64,000 nt of DNA from an uncultured Mucispirillum sp. (lineage in GTDB: Bacteria; Chrysiogenota; Deferribacteres; Deferribacterales; Mucispirillaceae). The stretch spans positions 51,534-115,533 of the forward strand of contig CALUZC010000004.1 in NCBI GenBank assembly GCA_944325215.1, given 5' to 3'. The notes below the pieces were generated by a model. That model did not search any database, was not told where the DNA came from, and was given only the letters and a program-made list of their open reading frames with translations. This document shows, piece by piece, positions 8,709 through 18,139 of the stretch. Each line of letters starts with the position of its first letter. The first letter of the stretch is position 1. The translations under genes were made by a program, and so were the position numbers.

Positions 8709-9814
8709 TATTCACTCTCCTTATTTGTTTCTAGTGTTTCCACCTTTTTCCTTAACTTAAATAATCTTGTTATATTAGCCACAGTAATACGTGCCACATT
8801 ATTTATTTTATCTATCAGCCTGTTTTCCTGTTTGCTGATAGCTTGTTTAAGTTTAAATTCCCTTGTCATACTGGCAAGGTTAATGCGTGCTAATTTTTTG
8901 ATTTTCAAATTAAGCTCAGTTTTAATTTTTTCTAAAAACTCATATACGGCAGTTTCATCATCATAGTTGCCAATAATGATGGCTTCTATTTTTTCCACAT
9001 CAGCAATAAGGCGTGCAAGAAGTATTTTGATTTCTGTATCAATTCTTCTTCTTTGGGCAGTTTCTACACCTATAGAAGTATTAAGCAGCAAAACTTTATT
9101 GTTTAACTTTCTTACTTCTTCTGTGTATTCTTTTAATGCTTTATCATCTATAACACTGCCAGGCACATTTTCTTTTAGCATTACCACTTCTTTTAAAACC
9201 CCTGCTAAAGCATTTGTTACTTTGTTATACTCCATAAACAAGTTCTCAATGCGTTCGTTTTGGTGTGATATGTTAGCAGATAAATCGTTATACCTTTTAG
9301 AAAACACTTCACTCATGGAGTATATGATTTCTTTCGTGTTCCTCTCTTGCTCTTTTATGGTGCTTGATAATGTGTTATATTTTGTATTTAAAAGACCGAC
9401 ATCTGTTTCCATGTTTTTAATTACTGCTTCCATATTAACCGATGTATTGTTAAGGCTTTCTATATTTTCTTGAAAAGCTGTGCATTCGTTATAGGCAAGC
9501 TCTGCCATAACTTTAAAATCATCAAGCCCTGATACATTAGGCTCAAGAGTATTTATTTTTTCTTCCAGTGCTGCAATTCTTTCAAGCAGCGGTGCAACAT
9601 AATCTGTGCTGCTGCCATCTTCGATAATTAAATATGAGCCGTATAAGTTTTTTTCCACCCAAAGCCTTGATCCATCAATAGAGTAATCAAGCCCCTCTAC
9701 AAGAGTTTCATAATCAAGGGATATCCTATAGCTGTCATATTTTTCTGTTAAAAGAATAAGAGAGCCTTTTAAAAGCTCTCCGTTTTTTAGTTTATATTTA
9801 ATAACAACCTCCAA
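8708..9814 (-). CDS. Tail fibre, T7 gp17 N-terminal-type protein with long coiled coil
   Basis: 368 aa. The N-terminal ~80 residues resemble the T7 gp17 tail-attachment domain, with YSIDGSRLWVEKNLYGS. A long coiled coil (about 80-350) follows, rich in Leu, Asn and Glu heptads. In T7 these parts and the receptor tip form one chain. Here the tip appears to be carried by the next gene (7380-8708), so the fibre seems split into an adaptor and a distal protein. GGAGG precedes the ATG. Confidence 0.8.
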   Translation of the reverse strand: MEVVIKYKLKNGELLKGSLILLTEKYDSYRISLDYETLVEGLDYSIDGSRLWVEKNLYGSYLIIEDGSSTDYVAPLLERIAALEEKINTLEPNVSGLDDFKVMAELAYNECTAFQENIESLNNTSVNMEAVIKNMETDVGLLNTKYNTLSSTIKEQERNTKEIIYSMSEVFSKRYNDLSANISHQNERIENLFMEYNKVTNALAGVLKEVVMLKENVPGSVIDDKALKEYTEEVRKLNNKVLLLNTSIGVETAQRRRIDTEIKILLARLIADVEKIEAIIIGNYDDETAVYEFLEKIKTELNLKIKKLARINLASMTREFKLKQAISKQENRLIDKINNVARITVANITRLFKLRKKVETLETNKESE

Positions 9815-9843
9815 AAAACTTTACAAGCCTACGGATAGGCTTG
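9813..9843 (-). terminator. Hairpin plus T-run between internal virion and fibre genes
   Basis: On the minus strand CAAGCCTA and TAGGCTTG form an 8-bp stem around TCCG, followed five bases later by TTTTTT. The same 20-base palindrome is present at about 21840. It looks like a partial intrinsic terminator directly before the fibre gene and its ribosome-binding site. Confidence 0.55.
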
Positions 9844-9852
9844 CTTTAAGGT

Positions 9853-12800
9853 TTACAAATCACTAATATTTACGCCATCTTTTACAAACCTTTCTATTTT
9901 ATAACTTTCGCTTCGCATTATGTTTTCTTTTTCATTCTGCAGCCTTTTTGTAAAAGCGGTGTTGCCTTTTAAAAATTCCCTTTGAGCTGCTTTTTTATAT
10001 CTTCCCATAACATCTTCCAGTAATTCTGCACGGATACTTTTACCATCACTATTAAACTTATTGCCTGCCCTTTTCCATGCATAGCTTTCTGTTAGCTTTT
10101 CTATTGCCTGCATAAGAGTTTTACCACCTATTTTAATCTGCCCTTGCATTCGTGAAAGTTCAGAATATTCAACTGGCGATAACTTTACACCTTTAATAAT
10201 TTTGCTTGGTGCTCCACCTCTAATGCTTTCAGCATATGGCACAACCTTTTCTAATGCAATATTATCTTTTGCATTACTCCACAGGTATGACTGCTCTTGA
10301 GTTTGACCTGTAATAAAATTATATTTGGCTGGTGCTTTGTCTGATAAGAAAGGGATATTGGAAGCAAAACGTAAATCCCACTCCCCACCTGTTTCTTTCA
10401 TCTGCCCATCAATTTGCCTTGCTGTAAAACGCATAGCAGATGAAAAGGGAGTAAGCCCAGAAAGTAAGTTTTGTGCAGTATATTTAAGGCTTGGAGTTTC
10501 AGGGTTTTGGACAGCTTCCATTAAATCCATAACACCACTTAAGTATGTTTTATTACCTATATTTTCAAGGATAACAGAAAGATATGTAAGAGGGGTAATA
10601 GTATCATCTCTTTTTGCCCTGTCGTATGTGGTGGCAGCCATACCAAAGAAAGCACCAAAGGGGTCAAGCCTATTATATGGTATCCATTTATCCCCAAGTC
10701 TAATAGAATAAGGCAGCCTGCCTTGAGAAATCCATAATTGCTTTTCCTCATTATCACTTGGGTATGCTCCAGTGATTAATCCATCAGCTGCTAAAGATAC
10801 ACCCATAAACCCTAAAGCCATGCCAAGTGCAGCCTTACCCTCTAATGTAGCTGCAGCCTCCCCACCTTTTTCATACTCTCTTTTAATCCAAGTGGGAGCA
10901 TGCCGCATAAATGGAGTATGCTCAATAATATCTTTGATTAAGTTTGTAGGGGTTGTAATAAACGGCACAAATGGTCTTAATGCTGGTATGCTTTTTATGG
11001 CTATGGCTGCTTTACCTATTTGGGTGGTGCTGTCCAGCGGCTCTGTCCAAGTCTGTTTCATGGCATATGTAAGGGCTTCCTTATTTGTGCCTGCTCCATT
11101 ATAAAAGGCATTATCCATTTCCTTTTGGATAAAGGCTGCTTTGTCCTCCACTCCCTCTTTTATGGCTTTTTCTATTGCATTAGAATAGACTTTGCTTCTA
11201 TAAGCCATTTGCTTAAAGAATTCATCAACTGCACCCATAGCACGCAGTGGGGTTTGCAGGAAACTTCCAACATATCCCAATGCCTTTGCAATAACATCAA
11301 CTTCTCCCCTTGTGCTATAGTAGGCGTCTACTGGGTTAATATTAGAGTTTTTATAAGCTGAAGATACATACTGCATTTTTAAATCTTCAGCTATTCTTGT
11401 GGCATTAATTTTAGGATAATTTTTAGTGCTGTCTAAAATATTTCCGCCAGTTTTAAGGGCAAGTTTTGCAGCCTTTAAGCTGTCTCCAAAGGCAGATTTA
11501 TATCCTGCAAACTCTCTCACACCTTTCATAAAGCTATCACTGTCGCCCCTTAATGCTCCACCTACAATTTTTTCCATTGGAGAAAATATCATTTTCATGG
11601 TAGTGCCTGCAAAGTTAAAAATGTGAGTAACAGGCGAAGAAAGCAGGTTGTTGACAAAATATGTCATAAGGCTTTCCCCTGCATAAGCCATGTTGCTTGT
11701 TTCTTTTCTTGTAAGCATTCTTAAAAAAGCTGTTTCATCTGCTGCAAATAAACCAAGTAACGCCTGCTTATGAGCAGGGTTATTCATATCAAGCCCCATA
11801 TCAATAAGCTTTGTGGCAGCATTTAACCTTTTGCTGTCAATTATAGCCCCATCGCCTACTAATGCTTTTATATCGTTTGGGCTAATATTTAAGTTATCGT
11901 TTTTTACAGAAACTTTTTTTGTGTTTTTAAAGGCTTCTTCTTCAAGGTTATTTAAGAGTTTAGAAAGTTCCTGCCTGTCTGGTTTTATTCGCAGAGAGCC
12001 TAAAGCCCTGCCAAGTGATGATATAATGGTTTGAGTTCTTGCTAAGGTTGTGGCATATTCTTCATAAGCTTTTGTTAAACTTTCATTGCTTACACCTTTA
12101 TTTAAAAGGTTGTTTTCAAGCTCTTTTACAAACTTGTTAGTTTGAGCAACGGCGTCAAGCCTGTAATATAAAAGGCGTGGAGATAAAGTATTTAGGACGT
12201 TGCTGTCAATTTCTAAAAGGCGTGCCATATCTTTATCTATTAAGTCTTGGCTTTGCATTGTTTTAACTGCCAGAGCCATCTCATTGTGGCTCATCTTGTA
12301 GCCTATTTTATCCCTTACTTTATCCATAACGGCACGGTATAAATGTTTATCTTTTTCCCCTATTTTTGTAAAGGCGGGGTTTTCTCTAACAACTTTTGCA
12401 AAGGCTTCAACAATATCCGTATTGCCTCCAAGCAACACCTCTTCTACATTGTGAGAAATATTGCTTGAAAGTTTTTCAATATCTTTTTTTAGAGCTTTAT
12501 TTTTGCTGTTATTTATAATATGTTTTTTATACGCTCTATAATCATCATATTTTGCCCCAGATGAAAGTTTTATCATCTCATCGATATTTACATCATTTTC
12601 CTTTTTTATCTCTTTTTCTGCCGCACTTCCTGCCTCATCATCTATTCTTCTTGCAGCATTTTCTGCCTGCTCCTGTAATGTGGAAGCCATGTTGTTTGTA
12701 AAAGACTTATCATATACGTCTTTTAATTTATTTCTGCCGTAGGATTTAGAAGCCTTGATGATAGATAAAAGCCCATCAAGAGCAACACCAAGCCCAGCAC

Positions 12801-13353
12801 TTTCAATTGCAAGCTTAAGCCTGGCTTCTGCTTTAGTATCAGTTTCTTTTGCTGACAAAAATTCTGTTACAGGGTTTGCAAGAGATGGCACTTCATTAAT
12901 AATATTTGAAAGCCTTTCTTCGTTTTCATCAAATACAGCAAAATCCCCAAGTGCGCTTTTAAAGGCGGTCCCTGCAATTTGCCCGCCTCTTGTGGTGGCA
13001 TTATTGATGGCAGCAGCCGCCTTAACACCTTTTTCAAATTTAGCAACACTAGAGATAACTCCAGCAGCTTTTATAAACTTGCCAGCACCAACAAGCCCAA
13101 GTGCTCCTTGAGTAATAGTGTTTGTAATATCTCCCAAAGCTGTTTTTGTTTCAAGCTCTGGCATAATACGCTTACTTTCTTCATCAGAAAACATATTTGG
13201 AAGTTGCACAATACTTTCTGCGGCGTCCAGCGCTCCACCTACTACACCTCTGCCCATATCGGCAGCATAATCAATTATGCCTAAATCTTCTTCCTGTGGT
13301 GCTTCTTCCTGCGGTTTTCTGCTGTTATATTGTTGGTTAAAATCAATAGGCAT
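9853..13353 (-). CDS. Large internal virion protein (T7 gp16 position)
   Basis: 1,166 aa, against 1,318 in T7 gp16. It is helical and Ala/Lys-rich, with a Gly-rich hydrophobic stretch near residues 30-110 and others near 500-560 and 770-800. Its position after the gp15-like gene and before the fibres, and its size, fit the ejection protein that lines the DNA channel through the envelope. I do not see the lytic transglycosylase signature of T7 gp16, so that activity may be absent. AAGGAG precedes the ATG. Confidence 0.75.
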   Translation of the reverse strand: MPIDFNQQYNSRKPQEEAPQEEDLGIIDYAADMGRGVVGGALDAAESIVQLPNMFSDEESKRIMPELETKTALGDITNTITQGALGLVGAGKFIKAAGVISSVAKFEKGVKAAAAINNATTRGGQIAGTAFKSALGDFAVFDENEERLSNIINEVPSLANPVTEFLSAKETDTKAEARLKLAIESAGLGVALDGLLSIIKASKSYGRNKLKDVYDKSFTNNMASTLQEQAENAARRIDDEAGSAAEKEIKKENDVNIDEMIKLSSGAKYDDYRAYKKHIINNSKNKALKKDIEKLSSNISHNVEEVLLGGNTDIVEAFAKVVRENPAFTKIGEKDKHLYRAVMDKVRDKIGYKMSHNEMALAVKTMQSQDLIDKDMARLLEIDSNVLNTLSPRLLYYRLDAVAQTNKFVKELENNLLNKGVSNESLTKAYEEYATTLARTQTIISSLGRALGSLRIKPDRQELSKLLNNLEEEAFKNTKKVSVKNDNLNISPNDIKALVGDGAIIDSKRLNAATKLIDMGLDMNNPAHKQALLGLFAADETAFLRMLTRKETSNMAYAGESLMTYFVNNLLSSPVTHIFNFAGTTMKMIFSPMEKIVGGALRGDSDSFMKGVREFAGYKSAFGDSLKAAKLALKTGGNILDSTKNYPKINATRIAEDLKMQYVSSAYKNSNINPVDAYYSTRGEVDVIAKALGYVGSFLQTPLRAMGAVDEFFKQMAYRSKVYSNAIEKAIKEGVEDKAAFIQKEMDNAFYNGAGTNKEALTYAMKQTWTEPLDSTTQIGKAAIAIKSIPALRPFVPFITTPTNLIKDIIEHTPFMRHAPTWIKREYEKGGEAAATLEGKAALGMALGFMGVSLAADGLITGAYPSDNEEKQLWISQGRLPYSIRLGDKWIPYNRLDPFGAFFGMAATTYDRAKRDDTITPLTYLSVILENIGNKTYLSGVMDLMEAVQNPETPSLKYTAQNLLSGLTPFSSAMRFTARQIDGQMKETGGEWDLRFASNIPFLSDKAPAKYNFITGQTQEQSYLWSNAKDNIALEKVVPYAESIRGGAPSKIIKGVKLSPVEYSELSRMQGQIKIGGKTLMQAIEKLTESYAWKRAGNKFNSDGKSIRAELLEDVMGRYKKAAQREFLKGNTAFTKRLQNEKENIMRSESYKIERFVKDGVNISDL

Positions 13354-13370
13354 TTAAACTCCTTTTATAG

Positions 13371-13505
13371 TTTTGTAAAGGGGACTTGTATCCCCTTTCC
13401 ACCTTTCCCCTGTGCCGTCTTGCCACTGCTCTATCCGCAGTGTCAAGCCATAGGGATATATAATGTCAATACAAGCTTGCCATTATATAAATGGTTATAT
13501 TGTCA
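13371..13505 (-). repeat. Three-hairpin leader element, copy 1
   Basis: Lies before the 1,166-aa virion gene. On the minus strand: hairpin one, TATATAATG with CATTATATA around a CAAGCTTG-containing loop; hairpin two, CACTGC/GCAGTG flanked by CTTG and CAAG; hairpin three, AAAGGGGA with TCCCCTTT. Most of it is shared with 23690-23825, and a more diverged version is at 18140-18265. No open frame. It may be an mRNA processing or stability element. Confidence 0.65.
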
Positions 13506-13506
13506 T

Positions 13507-14256
13507 TTAATTACACCCAAACAACCTTAAGAAATACTCCTGTCCTTTTGTGGTAACTCTTGGTGTAAGGCTTATAATAGCCTTACTGCCTGTATCAATA
13601 ACAGTTTCTTTTATTTGAAATAAACTCTGTTCCATAGATTTTTGGCTAGGCATATTTACATCTTTGCTTTTTCCTTTTATAAGGTAGCCGTTTTTTCTTA
13701 AATAATCAAAAAGCCTTTTCCTGCCCATATCTACGCCGTTTTGCTGTATCAGCTTTGCCATTTGCCCTACAGATATTGTATCGCTGCTGCTTGCAACACT
13801 ATCAGCAAAAGCAACTTTTGGCTTGTTTGCTTCTATTTTATTGTTAAGCTCTGCTATCTGCCTTGCTTGTTCTAATGCAAGCTCTAAAGCTTCTACCATA
13901 TTTTTAGGTGCTTGGTGGCTGTATGAGCCAGTCTTCCTAATACTTGGAAGCACTTCACTAACTACCCACTGCCTAAAAGGGCGAGCCTTTGGTTTATCAC
14001 TTCTCATTAGTATAAAGTAAAGCTGTGGCTCTGTGATAAATGTTGCATTTTGCTGTCTGCCTAAATTATCAGAGATGGGGTAGATTAAATCTAGGTCATC
14101 TCCAAACTCTTTGATAATGCTTGTTTTCACATCACTATTATTCACGATACCTAATATGTCGCACACATCTCTTAAGCAAAATAATGGGTTATCTTTATCG
14201 CCTATAACCCTAACCTGTCCTAATTCACTTTTGTTAAATACTTGTAACTCTTTCAT
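13507..14256 (-). CDS. Phage antirepressor, BRO-N plus KilA-C type
   Basis: 249 aa. The N-terminal half (about 5-110) is a BRO-N domain: FCLRDVCDILGI, FITEPQLYFILMRSDKPKARPFRQWV. A short coiled linker follows, then a C-terminal ANT/KilA-C domain (about 155-249) with ISVGQMAKLIQQNG and GRKRLFDYLRKNGYL. Such proteins bind phage repressors or DNA and promote lytic growth. It is unusual to find one inside the structural genes; it is set apart by a terminator upstream (14769-14795) and by the palindrome and C9/G9 hairpin in its leader. A host-gene regulator role is possible. Confidence 0.88.
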   Translation of the reverse strand: MKELQVFNKSELGQVRVIGDKDNPLFCLRDVCDILGIVNNSDVKTSIIKEFGDDLDLIYPISDNLGRQQNATFITEPQLYFILMRSDKPKARPFRQWVVSEVLPSIRKTGSYSHQAPKNMVEALELALEQARQIAELNNKIEANKPKVAFADSVASSSDTISVGQMAKLIQQNGVDMGRKRLFDYLRKNGYLIKGKSKDVNMPSQKSMEQSLFQIKETVIDTGSKAIISLTPRVTTKGQEYFLRLFGCN

Positions 14257-14299
14257 TATTTACACTCCTTTTTTATTTTTAGTTGTAGTTTTTAGGGTC

Positions 14300-14315
14300 T
14301 GCTCAAATTTGAGCA
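14300..14315. promoter_or_regulatory. Perfect 16-bp palindrome before the antirepressor, possible operator
   Basis: TGCTCAAATTTGAGCA is identical to its reverse complement and lies 44 to 59 bases upstream of the antirepressor start. The length and symmetry suit a dimeric helix-turn-helix protein. The XRE repressor at 2065-2376 or the antirepressor itself are candidate ligands. I did not find the same palindrome elsewhere in the window. Confidence 0.5.
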
Positions 14316-14316
14316 A

Positions 14317-14352
14317 CCCCCCCCCTAGTTCACAAAATATGGTGGGGGGGGG
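14317..14352. other. C9/G9 homopolymer hairpin
   Basis: Nine C residues (14317-14325) can pair with nine G residues (14344-14352) across an 18-base loop. Such GC tracts are striking in DNA this AT-rich. On the minus strand it precedes the antirepressor start by about 60 to 95 bases. It could end read-through, act as an attenuator, or vary in length by replication slippage. Confidence 0.75.
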
Positions 14353-14367
14353 ATTAAATCCCCGTCC

Positions 14368-14745
14368 TTATTTGTCCATTTTTATTTCTTTTTTTAAGCC
14401 GACTATTACTTTACTGTAGTCTTTAATAAGGTTTTGGATATGGGCTAAAGCTTCGCATATCTCTAAAACCTGCTCTGTTATTTTTGCCCTTTCTCTTTTT
14501 GTAGCCCTATGGCTTTGCATACAACCCGAAAGCTGCATTAAAAGGTTTTCCCTGTGAGATGTTAATATCTCTATTTCATTTTTGATATGTTTTATTCCTG
14601 CCTTTAATGCTTGTTTTTTTGTTTTATATTTTAAGACTGTACCGTTCCAAAATACTTGACAGGATGTTACTTTGCGTGTATCAATATCTATTTCGGTGCA
14701 AATAGTTAAATCTTTTTTGTAAAAACGTTTCTTTATATCTTCCAT
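14368..14745 (-). CDS. Hypothetical helical phage protein, 125 aa
   Basis: A basic, largely helical protein (about 45-125) with no recognised domain. It lies between an intrinsic terminator upstream and the C9/G9 hairpin downstream, so it may be transcribed with the antirepressor as a small cassette separate from the virion genes. The ATG has only a weak AGGAG-like site (GGAGTAA). Confidence 0.6.
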   Translation of the reverse strand: MEDIKKRFYKKDLTICTEIDIDTRKVTSCQVFWNGTVLKYKTKKQALKAGIKHIKNEIEILTSHRENLLMQLSGCMQSHRATKRERAKITEQVLEICEALAHIQNLIKDYSKVIVGLKKEIKMDK

Positions 14746-14768
14746 TATTTACTCCTAAATTTTGGCAA

Positions 14769-14795
14769 CAAAAAACCCCGCCAAAATGACGGGGT
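14769..14795 (-). terminator. Intrinsic terminator after the lipoprotein gene
   Basis: On the minus strand ACCCCG pairs with CGGGGT around a nine-base loop and is followed by TTTTTTG. It lies about 30 bases past the lipoprotein stop. It would separate the virion gene run from the antirepressor cassette. Confidence 0.85.
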
Positions 14796-14823
14796 AAGCG
14801 TTGTGAAAAACATAAATAAAATA

Positions 14824-15270
14824 TTATAGTTTTCTATATATTTCTTTTATTTCATCATCTGTAAAAGTTCTTTTGCTGCTCAATATATTGTCCACCCAAG
14901 TGCTATACAGTTTTAAATCCATCTCTTGATTATTATCTATTGCCAATTTCTCTAACATACGGATAGACAAGCCTGTTAAAACAATTTCTTTTAAGCACTC
15001 ATTTTGTTTATTATAATAATCACACTCCATATGTTCGTTAAAAATTTTATCATCAGCACTTGCCATAAAGAAAGAAGCCAGCTCGTCATATGTTCTATTT
15101 TCTAACAGTTTCTGTAATGAGTGCCAGCCTGCTTCATCTTTTTTAGCCTTTTCCCACACTTGACCTAATAGATTATTGTAGCTATCTAATGGTGTTTTTG
15201 TTTCACAAGCAGAAAAACAAGTAAACATAATAGCAACAAGAAGTAATATTTTAATGTACTTTAGAACCAT
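14824..15270 (-). CDS. Phage-encoded lipoprotein, possible lysogenic conversion gene
   Basis: 148 aa. A hydrophobic signal (residues 5-20) ends in CFSAC, giving lipidated Cys22; the mature part is helical with three further cysteines. It starts inside the end of the gp15-like gene with GGAGAG seven bases upstream, and is followed by a terminator. It has no T7 counterpart at this position. Phage lipoproteins at the cell surface often block superinfection, so that role is plausible but inferred. Confidence 0.7.
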   Translation of the reverse strand: MVLKYIKILLLVAIMFTCFSACETKTPLDSYNNLLGQVWEKAKKDEAGWHSLQKLLENRTYDELASFFMASADDKIFNEHMECDYYNKQNECLKEIVLTGLSIRMLEKLAIDNNQEMDLKLYSTWVDNILSSKRTFTDDEIKEIYRKL

Positions 15271-17576
15271 AAACCATCTCTCCGTTTTTGAAATTTTGTA
15301 ACATCTAGGGCGTTCTTAACGGTCATTCCTTTTTTTAAATTGTGTAAATAAAATTTGCCTATCTTTTCATCTTTTGGCAACACTCTGCCATCAACAACCT
15401 TAAACTCAAATCCAAATTCTTTTTCCAATACTTTCGGGTTTTTGTTATATATCTTCAACAGGTTTTCTTCTGTTAGGGTATCGCCTTTTAACATACTTGT
15501 CAAGTGGTCGTCCCATTTTTCTTCGCGGTATGCTCCAGAGCTTTCTTTTGATTTAGCATAAGCCTGCCTTAACTGTTCCTCTGATACTCCTACCTCTCGT
15601 AAGATTTTTGCACTGTCAGAACCTAGAAAGTCCGCTTCTGTTACACCTGGCGTAAGATAAAGTTGTGGCTGAGTAAGTTTGCCGTTTTCGTCCCTTTCTG
15701 CTTTTGTAGCTCCCTGCACAATACTTTCTGCTGTTTGCTCTTTTAGCTGTAAATCATTAACTGTTGGTTTTGCAAGGTTGCTATATGTTCCTGCTCCAAT
15801 TTCAAATTGTGCTACAGTTTGATAATATTTTTTTGCAAACTCTGCCGCTTCTAGTTCATCAGTTACCTTGCCATCTACTATTGCTTTCCTTAATGCGTCT
15901 TCAATATTGCTTTTTAAGTTATTTGCCCTGTCGGGTTCTACAGCACCTATCTTAATATCAATATCTCCAAACACATATTTTAACCCAGCATTTAATAAAG
16001 AGTTTGTTTTAGCGCCTGTTTCGCCTGTATTATTATCAAACTCATTGAGAAGCCTTTCATAATCTGATGGGTGTATATTTCTACTGTGGTAAGCGTCTAT
16101 TATTTCCTGCTTATCTTTTATTTTCCCCGTTCTTATGCCCTCCAGATAATAATTATAACTTCTTAAGTGGCTTTCTGTTTTTGGGGTTGTATAGCCTTTT
16201 ACTCGTGCTTCTTGGTAATCAACAATAGCTTGCCCAAAACTGTCATAATCAAGCTTTAGTTTATCAGCTATTTGCTGTGGTGTAAGCCTTTCTAAATCTT
16301 TTCTTGTAAGCTTACCAGCATTAAGAGCGTCCTTTAAAAAGTCCATACCATCTTCATAATCCCTAAACTCTTTTACTTTTCTATTCTGCTCTATTAATGC
16401 CTGTTGGTTTATACCTGTTGAGATAATCTCATTAGATAACTCTTTAGCTTCTGCAAGAGAAAAAAGTGCAATATCCTCATCACCCAACATATTGTTATTA
16501 TCTGTATGCCCCCAAGAGTTATATGCTGCCTGCAATTCCTTATCACTGTTTGCTTTATTAAGTGTAACAATGAGCAAGGCTTCTGCCATATCTGCAAGCT
16601 CTGGTTCCTCCATAACTTCTGCTTTTAAAGCTGCCATTAAACGCTCTTTTGTTTCCTGCGGCGTCATTCCCGCTCTTCCCGTTTCTCTCATTAAGCCCAC
16701 AAGATTATTAACTATTGGGCTATCAGTTAGCATAGCAATTTTAGAAATATCATCCGCAGCTGCTATATCTTGAATTAATCCATTATGCCCAACGCCAACC
16801 TTTCTGCCACTTACTTTCTCATAAAGCGCTGTAGCGTTTTTTAATTTTGACTGTAGCTCTGGGGTTAATTCTCCATATGGCACGTCTGTTAGTGGCGTCT
16901 GCTTATCGTCTATCGTAACAGCCATAAGCCCATCAGTAGTATTTCTTAATGTGTCCTTAAACTTATTTTCTGCTATTGTATCTCTTAAGGCTAGATTTTT
17001 CTCATTTACATTTCTAATATGCCTTTCTTGCATTATAGCAAACAGTTCTTTATTTGGCATACTTTCATAATAATGCCTTGTGTCTTCGTCATAATTTTCT
17101 AAGTCTTTATCAAAGTTAAGCACATCATCTGATAGTCTTTTGTTATACTCTTCTACTGATAGATTTGCATAGCCTTTATTAATATAGTCCTGCTCTAGCG
17201 TTGCTTTCTTTTTGGCAAGTAAATTTTCAGCCATACCCTTTGCTAAATACTCCCTAGTCCAAAAAGATGTACCCAACGTATTAAACTTGCTGACCTGCCT
17301 TTTTTGTTCCTTTAAATATTCTTCCACATTTTTATCGCCTGTTCTCATCATATTTAAAAGGTCTTTTTCAGCTTGAGCTTTAGCTTTTGATTTTTGCTTT
17401 TCTATAAATTCATCTGCTAACTTATCCCCTTGAGCGCTAATCCCTTTTAAGCTTTCTGCAAGGCGTATCCATTCATTGCCCTGCCCGTATACTTCATCGG
17501 GGTTAACAAAAGCTTTTGCACTCATTAATTTTGCAGCAGGGGCTATACTTAAGCTGCTTCTAGCAAAATCATTCAT
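15261..17576 (-). CDS. Internal virion protein (T7 gp15-like)
   Basis: 771 aa, against 747 in T7. It is a soluble, helix-rich, Gln/Lys/Glu-rich protein with no signal peptide. The assignment comes from size, composition and the order gp14-gp15-gp16. In T7, gp15 is ejected with gp14 and gp16 to build the DNA-translocating channel. It starts 14 bases after the gp14-like gene, with AAGGAG upstream. Confidence 0.82.
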   Translation of the reverse strand: MNDFARSSLSIAPAAKLMSAKAFVNPDEVYGQGNEWIRLAESLKGISAQGDKLADEFIEKQKSKAKAQAEKDLLNMMRTGDKNVEEYLKEQKRQVSKFNTLGTSFWTREYLAKGMAENLLAKKKATLEQDYINKGYANLSVEEYNKRLSDDVLNFDKDLENYDEDTRHYYESMPNKELFAIMQERHIRNVNEKNLALRDTIAENKFKDTLRNTTDGLMAVTIDDKQTPLTDVPYGELTPELQSKLKNATALYEKVSGRKVGVGHNGLIQDIAAADDISKIAMLTDSPIVNNLVGLMRETGRAGMTPQETKERLMAALKAEVMEEPELADMAEALLIVTLNKANSDKELQAAYNSWGHTDNNNMLGDEDIALFSLAEAKELSNEIISTGINQQALIEQNRKVKEFRDYEDGMDFLKDALNAGKLTRKDLERLTPQQIADKLKLDYDSFGQAIVDYQEARVKGYTTPKTESHLRSYNYYLEGIRTGKIKDKQEIIDAYHSRNIHPSDYERLLNEFDNNTGETGAKTNSLLNAGLKYVFGDIDIKIGAVEPDRANNLKSNIEDALRKAIVDGKVTDELEAAEFAKKYYQTVAQFEIGAGTYSNLAKPTVNDLQLKEQTAESIVQGATKAERDENGKLTQPQLYLTPGVTEADFLGSDSAKILREVGVSEEQLRQAYAKSKESSGAYREEKWDDHLTSMLKGDTLTEENLLKIYNKNPKVLEKEFGFEFKVVDGRVLPKDEKIGKFYLHNLKKGMTVKNALDVTKFQKRRDGLWF

Positions 17577-17589
17577 CTGTTATTACTCC

Positions 17590-18138
17590 TTAAATCTTTG
17601 TTCTTTTCATACCGTCAGCTGTGCTTCCCATAGCAATGCTTCCAATATTTAACGCTGTTCCTGCCCACCTAGCAGCTGCATTACTTTGCTTAATATCCTT
17701 AAGCCCTGCTATTTGGTTTTTAGCAGACTTCATATACATACTTCTTGCCATATTATGCTGGCTCTCCTGCATTCTTAAATTTGCCTGCATAAGCGAATTA
17801 TCTTGAGCCAGCATTCTGCTATACTCATTACTTGTAAGCCGTGCTGCAAGCCCTTCGCTTTCACTTCCCGCTTCAGCAGTTGCTGCCTGCTGCATATTGT
17901 TTATTTTTGCTTTAAAGCCTTGTTCTGCTGCCTGCTTTCTTTCCTGCTGCTGCTGCAGACCCTCCTGCCTAGATAAGTCATTGGCTTCTTCTATAACCAT
18001 ATTAGCATTATGCACATTGGCTCTATTTTGCGCCTCTATGGCTTCCTTTTCTTGATACATTTGCGCAACTGTGCCACCCACAGCGCTTATGCCAGAAATA
18101 ATCCCTGTTACTATTGACACTGGTTCACAAATATCCAT
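17590..18138 (-). CDS. Internal virion protein (T7 gp14-like)
   Basis: 182 aa, against 196 in T7. It has a Gly-rich hydrophobic N-terminus (about 8-25), a Gln/Ala/Met-rich helical middle, a Q-rich block near residue 62 and a second hydrophobic stretch near 160, a pattern shared with T7 gp14, the outer-membrane part of the ejection channel. It lies before the gp15-like gene. GGAGG precedes the ATG. Confidence 0.85.
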   Translation of the reverse strand: MDICEPVSIVTGIISGISAVGGTVAQMYQEKEAIEAQNRANVHNANMVIEEANDLSRQEGLQQQQERKQAAEQGFKAKINNMQQAATAEAGSESEGLAARLTSNEYSRMLAQDNSLMQANLRMQESQHNMARSMYMKSAKNQIAGLKDIKQSNAAARWAGTALNIGSIAMGSTADGMKRTKI

Positions 18139-18139
18139 T

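Noticed and set aside
8967..9473. 168-codon plus-strand frame
   Set aside because: Lies antisense within the coiled-coil fibre gene; Ser/Leu-rich as expected for a reverse-strand shadow.
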